Position numbers and translations under genes: made by a program
In this document: positions 1 to 4,561 of the stretch, piece after piece
Layout of the letters: each line of letters starts with the position of its first letter
Numbering within the stretch: position 1 is the first letter of the stretch
From: Weeksellaceae bacterium
GTDB lineage: Bacteria; Bacteroidota; Bacteroidia; Flavobacteriales; Weeksellaceae
Direction: 5' to 3'
Length of the DNA stretch: 5,470 nucleotides
Assembly: GCA_022701475.1 (NCBI GenBank)
Contig: JAKOOI010000481.1
Span: forward strand, 1-5,470
Notes under the pieces: generated by a model
What the model was told of the DNA's origin: nothing
What the model saw: the letters and a program-made list of their open reading frames with translations, nothing else
The model's database searches: none

Positions 1-46
1 TATTAATTGCTTCCCACCATATTTCCGTTAAAAAACTTTCTGGCAT
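1..46 (-). CDS. possible 5' end of a gene running off the left edge
   Basis: On the minus strand an ATG at 46-44 opens 15 codons to the window edge (reading MPESFLTEIWWEAIN), preceded by a purine-rich GGAAGAAG about ten bases upstream. The same frame has a stop roughly 24 bases upstream of the ATG. The peptide is too short to assign to a family, and the plus strand is also open here (about 7-108), so the coding evidence is weak. It may equally be part of a dispersed non-coding repeat associated with the heptamer array to its right. Confidence 0.15.
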   Translation of the reverse strand, partial: MPESFLTEIWWEAIN

Positions 47-99
47 CAAACGCTTGCTTCTTCCGGATTTTTAACCAATATCGAGTTCAAGTTTGTGTT

Positions 100-161
100 A
101 ACTATTAACTATCAACTATCAACCACCAATTATCAACCATCACTCATAACTCATAACCCTC
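100..161. repeat. degenerate 7-bp tandem array, consensus AACTATC
   Basis: From position 100 the sequence reads as consecutive 7-mers: AACTATT, two exact AACTATC copies (107-120), then diverged copies such as AACCACC, AATTATC and AACCATC. After a one-base register shift near 140 come CACTCAT, AACTCAT and AACCCTC. This gives about nine units, ending two bases before the peroxidase stop codon (164-166). Imperfect heptamer arrays are a typical product of replication slippage. No hairpin or terminator is obvious inside it. Confidence 0.7.
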
Positions 162-163
162 AC

Positions 164-1996
164 CTATTTCGCCCTGCTGATGTCCGTCAGTGAATTGAGA
201 AAGGCAATGATCTGCCGGATTTCCGCTGGTGAGAGGTTCAGCTTATCCGGTGACAGGGTCTGGTTTTTTACCGGCAGGCCCAGGCCTTCCCCACCGCCTT
301 CGTTGTAGAAATCCATCACCTCTTCCAGGGTATTGAAGGCACCGTTGTGGAAATAGGGTTTCGTCAGTGCAATATTTCTAACGGTAACGGTCTTGAAGGA
401 ATTTTCGTAGATCCATGAGTTCTCTTTCTTTACCGGACTGCCAACCCTTCCCCGGTCGGTATCCAGTTCCGGCGGCTTTTGGCTGACCGGTTTTGCGGTG
501 ATGCCCAGCACCTCGGATTCGTTTTCGTTAAAAAACGGAGGGACGAGGCCGGAAAACGTCGGGGCAAAATGGCAGGTGGCGCAGTTGGCTTTTCCCATAA
601 AAAGGTTGAAGCCTTTTTTCGCGTCGCCGGAAATTTCCTTTTCATTCCGCATAAAACGGTCGAAATCACTGTCGTAGGAATAGAGGGAAGCGACATAGGA
701 ACTCAGGGCTTTTGAAAAATCCTGCCTGCTGATCTGCCCGTTCCCGAAAGCTTTTCTGAAGGCACGCCGGTACTCCGGGTTTTTCTTTAATTTCCCGATG
801 ATGCTTTCATAGCTGGTGTTGAATTCATCTTGACTGTAGATGACGTGTTCCGCCTGCTGCTCGAGGTAGAAGGCCCGCAGGTCATAGAAAAACCTCTTGG
901 CAAATACGGCGTTGTAGAGCGACGGCGCATTTCTCAGCACCGTTTTGCCTTCTGCATTGCTGGAGGATTTCGGCTTCCGGTCGGTAAAGGCATTTTCCGG
1001 AAGGTGGCAGGTGGCACAGCTCATTTTGCCGCTTTCACTGATCTGCGGGTCGTAGAAGATCTGCTTTCCCAATGCCTGCATTGCTTCACTGTCTTCTTTT
1101 TTATCCAGCAGGGTGTAGAAATAAGGATCCAGGAAATCGCTGCTGAAAAAGTTTTCATTCCCTACATTCCAACCCGAAAATTCCTTCAGGTCATCCGGCC
1201 TGCCGTCCCAGCTTCCGAGCTCACGGTACAGCGGCTGGATGTATAGCTTATAGAATTCAATACGGTCAAAGGTCTCAAAACCGGTATGGCGTGATAAATA
1301 GGCGATGCCTTCAGTAAAAAGGCGGTCTGTCTTCTGCAGGTTGTAATTCCTGAAATAAGGTTCGTCCTGCAGGTATTTCTGCATTCCCGCAAAGGCATGG
1401 GCCGCTTCTTCGGAAACGTTCAGGGAACCGGGCGTATCAAACCCGGTAATCCCGAGGCTGTAGATCCGGATCAGCTCGATCCGTAAAGGCAGTGTCCGGT
1501 TGTTGCCTTTGCTCAGTCCGTTAGTGACTGAATTCAAGTAAAAGCCGGCATAGCTGTTATTCAGAAAGTCCGTAATGGTGACAATTTTATCTTTCTGCGC
1601 TTCGGCATCATCGGAAAAAATCATTTCGTCCAGCACCTGCAGCCCTTCGGGAGGCAGGGTGTAAGCGGAAGTCCCGGCCGCTTCGATATGGAACAGCGGT
1701 GCGGCATTGAGGTGGGTCTTTGTAAATTCGGGATAATGGTAGGCAACATAGAATTCGACTTCTTTAAATGAATTCCGGGTCCTGCGAAGTGATTCCCGGA
1801 GTTCCGGAAGGGAAAGCCGGCCTTCGGAATATCGGTGGGCATCCGATTTCAGTTGCTCAAGCACGCTTTTGAAACCGGCCAGCCCCGTACTGACGGTATC
1901 GCGTTCCGGTGACTTTCCCTTATCAACAGACTGAAAAGACATGACCGCAAGTCCCGTCATCATCATCATTGCAGCAGCCAAAGGATAGAATTTCAT
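164..1996 (-). CDS. exported di-heme cytochrome c peroxidase (CCP/MauG superfamily) with N-terminal extension
   Basis: The 610-residue protein begins with a Sec-type signal (Met-rich hydrophobic stretch, residues 5-21, no lipobox Cys), so it should act in the periplasm. Residues about 35-290 form a largely helical extension of unknown role, making it much longer than the classical enzymes of roughly 330-350 residues. The catalytic half has two CATCH heme motifs (C327-H331 and C472-H476), RNAPSL at 355-360, and PYFHNG...TLEEVMDFY at 547-564. By alignment from memory, Q381 and E391 match the conserved distal Gln and Glu. Tyr371 sits where the inter-heme Trp normally is, and Tyr564 where CCP has its Met ligand and MauG its Tyr. 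The family reduces peroxide or performs MauG-like oxidation with electrons from small donors; the substrate here is unknown. The ATG at 1996-1994 is preceded by an A-rich tract. No accessory gene adjoins it. Confidence 0.9.
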   Translation of the reverse strand: MKFYPLAAAMMMMTGLAVMSFQSVDKGKSPERDTVSTGLAGFKSVLEQLKSDAHRYSEGRLSLPELRESLRRTRNSFKEVEFYVAYHYPEFTKTHLNAAPLFHIEAAGTSAYTLPPEGLQVLDEMIFSDDAEAQKDKIVTITDFLNNSYAGFYLNSVTNGLSKGNNRTLPLRIELIRIYSLGITGFDTPGSLNVSEEAAHAFAGMQKYLQDEPYFRNYNLQKTDRLFTEGIAYLSRHTGFETFDRIEFYKLYIQPLYRELGSWDGRPDDLKEFSGWNVGNENFFSSDFLDPYFYTLLDKKEDSEAMQALGKQIFYDPQISESGKMSCATCHLPENAFTDRKPKSSSNAEGKTVLRNAPSLYNAVFAKRFFYDLRAFYLEQQAEHVIYSQDEFNTSYESIIGKLKKNPEYRRAFRKAFGNGQISRQDFSKALSSYVASLYSYDSDFDRFMRNEKEISGDAKKGFNLFMGKANCATCHFAPTFSGLVPPFFNENESEVLGITAKPVSQKPPELDTDRGRVGSPVKKENSWIYENSFKTVTVRNIALTKPYFHNGAFNTLEEVMDFYNEGGGEGLGLPVKNQTLSPDKLNLSPAEIRQIIAFLNSLTDISRAK

Positions 1997-2006
1997 TTTT
2001 TTTGCG

Positions 2007-2014
2007 CAAAGCTA
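2007..2014 (-). promoter_or_regulatory. candidate Bacteroidota -7 element for the peroxidase
   Basis: The minus strand reads TAGCTTTG, an exact match to the Bacteroidota -7 consensus TAnnTTTG, ten bases upstream of the peroxidase ATG. There is no TTG -33 element at the expected 17-20 bp spacing, and transcription from here would leave a nearly leaderless mRNA. The match may be chance or a weak or regulated promoter. Confidence 0.25.
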
Positions 2015-2040
2015 TCGATAGAAGCCGGACCGGATGTTAC

Positions 2041-2097
2041 TTTAATTTTATATTTATGTTAAATAAGATTAACTTTGGAAGCCATTTAATTTTATAT
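2041..2097. repeat. pair of 13-bp direct repeats upstream of the peroxidase
   Basis: TTTAATTTTATAT occurs exactly at 2041-2053 and again at 2085-2097, 44 bp apart start to start (about four helical turns), 45-100 bp upstream of the peroxidase start. Spacing and position suit a paired operator or an UP-like AT tract. The sequence is pure A/T, so coincidence is a serious alternative. Confidence 0.35.
2070..2077 (+). promoter_or_regulatory. possible plus-strand -7 element (TAACTTTG)
   Basis: This is an exact TAnnTTTG match on the plus strand, lying between the two 13-bp direct repeats. No TTG is found at -33 spacing. If used, it would start a transcript about 500 nt before the phosphorylase gene, running through the inverted-repeat cluster. 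Confidence 0.15.
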
Positions 2098-2217
2098 CAG
2101 ATCATTACTGCCTGTACATAGATGCCGTACGACCTTTTTTCACTGCGTTTTAGCGGTATCTGAATATTTGATTGTAAACCGGATCCCCTGCTGAATTTCC
2201 AGATGCAGGGTTCTGTT

Positions 2218-2292
2218 TTCCTGATGTGCAAGATCAGGAAGCAACGGAAGGATCAGTAAAGCTGATCTGAAGAAGCGTGTGCAATTTCACAC
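2218..2292. other. cluster of three short inverted repeats
   Basis: Three perfect dyads follow one another: an 8-bp stem TTCCTGAT/ATCAGGAA (2218-2225 and 2233-2240, 7-nt loop), a 6-bp stem GATCAG/CTGATC (2251-2256 and 2262-2267, 5-nt loop), and a 5-bp stem GTGTG/CACAC (2277-2281 and 2288-2292, 6-nt spacer). None is followed by a T-run, so they are not classic terminators. They could be hairpins of a leader or small RNA, or protein-binding dyads. Confidence 0.35.
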
Positions 2293-2333
2293 TTTCCGGG
2301 TACTGGCTGATTAAAGCTTAATAAAACCCTGAG

Positions 2334-2346
2334 AATAACCGTTATT
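2334..2346. promoter_or_regulatory. 13-bp palindrome AATAAC-C-GTTATT, possible operator
   Basis: The two 6-bp arms are perfect inverted repeats around a single central C, a shape typical of dimeric regulator sites. It lies about 240 bp upstream of the phosphorylase start and does not match the Fur or CRP consensus as I know them. Its function is unassigned. Confidence 0.2.
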
Positions 2347-2454
2347 TTATCCGTGGCAGACATTTTCCGGCTGGGCTGCCTTTAATTTGCCCCCGAGTCT
2401 TTTTCCGGAAGTACGGAACGCGTCTGCTCTCCTGCCTTATTCAATATTTTTTAT

Positions 2455-2462
2455 TAATTTTG
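2455..2462 (+). promoter_or_regulatory. candidate -7 element for the phosphorylase operon
   Basis: TAATTTTG is an exact TAnnTTTG match on the plus strand and would give a leader of roughly 115 nt before the ATG at 2584. The expected upstream TTG (-33) is absent at 17-20 bp spacing, so support rests on the -7 motif and orientation alone. Confidence 0.25.
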
Positions 2463-2583
2463 AATCCCGGAATCACTTTCATTATACAAAGGGCGTTTTC
2501 TGTAACGGCGCCGATCTACAGTAATGGCGATGGGTCTTGGGGAAGGATTCTAAACAATATATCAATCAAAAAATAAAATACGT

Positions 2584-3438
2584 ATGCTTAATCAACTGGC
2601 GGCTTCGGAACTGGTTCTGAACGATGACGGAAGTGTTTACCACCTGAATCTTCTTCCGGAGGATATTGCAGGAAAAATAATCCTGGTGGGCGATCCTGAC
2701 CGGGTAGCCAAGGTTTCAGCCTTTTTCGACACCGTTGAGATCCGGAAAAACAAAAGGGAATTCTATACCCACACCGGAACGCTGCGCGGCGAAAGGATTA
2801 CCGTAATGTCTACCGGCATCGGTACGGAAAACATAGATATCGTGATGAACGAACTGGATGCCCTGGTGAATATCGATCTTAAAAACAAGGAATTTAAAAA
2901 GGAACATACCGCACTGCAGCTTTTCAGGATGGGAACCTGCGGAAGTGTAAATCCGGATGTACAGGTAGATAACATGCTGGTAACGCGGAATGTGGTAGGC
3001 CTTGACGGACTCATGCATTTCTACAAGGATTATGCTTTTGAAAATGAATTTTCAAAGAATTTCCTCGAAAAATTCCCGTACCCGAACATCAAACCGATGC
3101 TGTACTTCTCCGAATGGTCGGAAGAACTCGGCAATCTGTACAGTGACGCAGCCTACCATGGCAATACAGCCACGTTCCCGGGATTCTATGCGCCTCAGGG
3201 AAGACAGCTGCGCCTGAAGTCGCTGGACGACAAGTTCCTGGAAACCCTGAATGAGCTGGGCATAACGAATTTTGAAATGGAAACCTCCGCGATCTATGCT
3301 TTTTCCAAACTGCTCGGCCACCAGGCTGTTACCGTGAACAATGTGATCGCCAACCGGAGACGCGGCGAATTCTCAGCAGACCATCATGCTTCTGAGAAAA
3401 AGCTCATCAACTGGGTACTGGACCGGATTATCAGATAA
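2584..3438 (+). CDS. nucleoside phosphorylase, uridine phosphorylase-like (PNP/UDP family)
   Basis: The 284-residue cytosolic protein belongs to the NP-I phosphorylase family, which splits nucleosides with phosphate into base and ribose-1-phosphate for salvage. Recognisable elements are GDPDRV at 36-41 (phosphate-binding Arg40), STGIGTENID at 76-85, RMGTCGSVNP at 115-124 (second phosphate-site Arg115, compare RIGTTG in E. coli Udp), and FEMETSAIYAF at 230-240, where Met232 and Glu233 correspond to the ribose-contacting Met-Glu pair. It is about 30 residues longer than E. coli Udp (253), partly from an N-terminal lead-in of about ten residues. Uridine preference is inferred from overall similarity; other pyrimidine or purine nucleosides cannot be excluded. 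The ATG follows an A-rich leader with no strong Shine-Dalgarno site, usual for the phylum. The next gene begins five bases after its stop, implying co-transcription. Confidence 0.85.
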   Translation: MLNQLAASELVLNDDGSVYHLNLLPEDIAGKIILVGDPDRVAKVSAFFDTVEIRKNKREFYTHTGTLRGERITVMSTGIGTENIDIVMNELDALVNIDLKNKEFKKEHTALQLFRMGTCGSVNPDVQVDNMLVTRNVVGLDGLMHFYKDYAFENEFSKNFLEKFPYPNIKPMLYFSEWSEELGNLYSDAAYHGNTATFPGFYAPQGRQLRLKSLDDKFLETLNELGITNFEMETSAIYAFSKLLGHQAVTVNNVIANRRRGEFSADHHASEKKLINWVLDRIIR

Positions 3439-3443
3439 AACAG

Positions 3444-3893
3444 ATGAGCCAAGACATCACCTGCCTTATCATAAAAGAGGATGCCGGCATCATCAATAAA
3501 AGCATAAATCAAATCAGGCTGGACGGATTTATCTTTATCAAGTTTAAAGATGATTTTAAAACCTTCATCAAAAATGCAAGGGATTTTGATGAATTAGGGG
3601 TTTATCTGGATTATGTTAAATCAAGACATGATTTTAAAGAAGATGATACCGTTCAGGATCTTGTCAGAAGCATTGAAGAGTATAAAGTAGATACTTTTAT
3701 CCTTGAGCACTATTGTGAATTCGGTGATATTCCGGTCTGTCATTTTTTTATGATGGTTTCGGACGGTAAAATCATCAACGAATCTTTGGTTTTCGATGAT
3801 GAATTTTCTGAAAAGAAGTATTCATCCGTACAAGATTACCATTTTCAGTATGGATTAGATTTTAACTGGTTATTGAGAACAGATTTGTTTTAA
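3444..3893 (+). CDS. hypothetical acidic protein, probably co-transcribed with the phosphorylase
   Basis: I do not recognise this 149-residue protein. It has no signal peptide or membrane segment and looks soluble and cytosolic. It is rich in Asp, Glu, Lys and aromatic residues, with three Cys (7, 91, 99) in no metal-site pattern and an aromatic C-terminus (NWLLRTDLF). The acidic, compact profile resembles many small orphan or immunity-type proteins, but no motif supports that role. The ATG is five bases after the phosphorylase stop, so translation is probably coupled or at least on one mRNA. Base composition is clearly more AT-rich (sampled stretches about 30-38% GC) than the phosphorylase (about 48-58%), which hints at separate acquisition. 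The ORF is intact and ends just before a strong palindrome that could terminate the operon. Confidence 0.7.
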   Translation: MSQDITCLIIKEDAGIINKSINQIRLDGFIFIKFKDDFKTFIKNARDFDELGVYLDYVKSRHDFKEDDTVQDLVRSIEEYKVDTFILEHYCEFGDIPVCHFFMMVSDGKIINESLVFDDEFSEKKYSSVQDYHFQYGLDFNWLLRTDLF

Positions 3894-3910
3894 GCCTACA
3901 TTCAAGCATA

Positions 3911-3984
3911 CTCCCGCAGATCAGCGGATTCAGCAGATCTTTATACGATGTTCAAATCTGCTGAATCACTGTAATATGCGGGAG
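3911..3984. repeat. REP-like inverted repeat pair, probable bidirectional terminator
   Basis: Two copies of one ~30-bp unit face each other: copy A (3911-3939, minus orientation) and copy B (3955-3984, plus). Each has the core ATCTGCTGAATC, a variable middle and then TGCGGGAG. Together they give a nested dyad: a perfect 12-bp inner stem (3927-3938 with 3956-3967, 17-nt loop) and a perfect 8-bp outer stem (3911-3918 with 3977-3984), separated by an 8/9-nt internal loop. The structure lies between two convergent ORFs, 17 bases after one stop and three bases from the other, as expected of a REP-type element doubling as a terminator. The third copy is at 4459-4488. Confidence 0.75.
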
Positions 3985-3987
3985 ATG

Positions 3988-4188
3988 TTATTTTTCATAG
4001 AAATCCATCTCATCATGAGACAAATCAGGATAAAGCAGTCTCAGGATAGAAGGACCAAAAAAATGCAGTACTGTCCATATAAGCGGTAAGAGAGTATAAG
4101 TGCCGTTGATATCAAGTCTGATTATTCCGTCACCATATAAGGAAGTAAAATGAACTGGCAGGATCAAGACCAGTGAGCCACGCATCAT
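3988..4188 (-). CDS. small hypothetical membrane protein, or truncated remnant of a longer one
   Basis: This is a 66-codon ORF starting at tandem ATGs (4188-4183). It has two hydrophobic stretches (residues 4-18 and about 30-53, the second containing LLPLIWTVLHFFGPSILRLL) and a polar, acidic tail ending HDEMDFYEK. The tail reads like a genuine protein C-terminus, which is the main reason to take the ORF seriously. The start is suspicious: a 7-bp-phased repeat begins directly before the ATG, and the frame meets a stop (TAG at 4218-4216) inside that repeat. The ORF could therefore be the 3' fragment of a longer membrane protein whose front was lost by rearrangement. No family is recognised. Confidence 0.4.
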   Translation of the reverse strand: MMRGSLVLILPVHFTSLYGDGIIRLDINGTYTLLPLIWTVLHFFGPSILRLLYPDLSHDEMDFYEK

Positions 4189-4225
4189 AAGCAGCTGATA
4201 GCAATTAGCTTTTTGCTACTGGCTT
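4189..4225. repeat. 7-bp-phased GC repeat array directly upstream of the 66-codon ORF
   Basis: GC dinucleotides fall exactly every 7 bp at 4194, 4201, 4208, 4215 and 4222 within A/T-rich surroundings. On the minus strand this reads as degenerate heptads such as AAGCCAG, TAGCAAA, AAGCTAA, TTGCTAT and CAGCTGC. It has the same period as the array at 100-161 but a different sequence. Confidence 0.55.
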
Positions 4226-4561
4226 TACAATCAGAATTTTAAAATTCATAAATGTATTATTAAATTCTTTTAATTATTTATAATCATTCCTTCAGATAAA
4301 ATTGCTTGCTTTTTTGCGTTATCACAATGAAAGCTACTGACTGACAGTATTTGTACATTTCAACATGATTTAAAAGAAAATGCAGTACCGGTTTACATAT
4401 GCCGGAAAGATCATATCCCGAGCAGCCTTATCTTTATAAGGATCTCAATACAAATAAAAATCTGCTGAATCAGCTTAATCTGTGGGCTTTTATTCAAACT
4501 CAGATCAGGCAAAGGGTATAATATGTCCCACCTGTTGTAAAACTTTGTCAGATCATTTGTT
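4226..4561. other. AT-rich intergenic region without a gene
   Basis: No ORF or RNA gene is supportable here. The stretch is strongly AT-rich at 4235-4310 and contains one solitary REP-like copy (4459-4488). It is downstream of the adhesin-like gene and upstream of the 66-codon ORF, both on the minus strand. I see no hairpin followed by a T-run that would terminate the adhesin-like gene. Confidence 0.6.
4459..4488 (+). repeat. solitary third copy of the REP-like unit
   Basis: It shares the 12-bp core ATCTGCTGAATC exactly with copies A and B, then a variable middle (AGCTTAATC), then TGTGGG in place of TGCGGG. It lies about 475 bp from the pair and has no clear inverted partner, so it does not form the long hairpin. 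Three copies in about 600 bp show a dispersed element rather than chance. Confidence 0.65.

Larger units (their letters stand above)
1997..2583. other. 587-bp divergent intergenic region
   Basis: This region separates the minus-strand peroxidase from the plus-strand phosphorylase, so both promoters should lie here. I see no convincing gene or recognisable gene remnant on either strand. Its contents are three exact TAnnTTTG motifs, a 13-bp direct repeat near the peroxidase, and a run of short inverted repeats at 2218-2418, including small stems 2355-2359/2376-2380 (GGCAG/CTGCC) and 2403-2407/2414-2418 (TTCCG/CGGAA). It is long for a simple two-promoter spacer, so a small RNA or structured leader is possible but unproven. 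Confidence 0.7.

Noticed and set aside
100..161. CRISPR-like array
   Set aside because: Units are 7 bp, contiguous and degenerate, with no spacers; CRISPR repeats are longer, nearly identical and separated by unique spacers.
479..1246. Plus-strand ORFs at 479-715 and 830-1246 opposite the peroxidase
   Set aside because: They are antisense shadows of a gene with two heme motifs, and their peptides show no recognisable features.
2277..2292. CRP-type binding site GTGTG...CACAC
   Set aside because: The TGTG and CACA halves are separated by 6 bp, whereas the CRP consensus places them 8 bp apart.
2716..3321. Several ORFs on both strands inside the phosphorylase gene
   Set aside because: They overlap a gene with clear family motifs throughout and look like low-complexity frame shadows.
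4517..4522. TATAAT resembling a sigma-70 -10 box
   Set aside because: There is no -35 partner or downstream plus-strand gene start nearby, and Bacteroidota promoters use TAnnTTTG instead.
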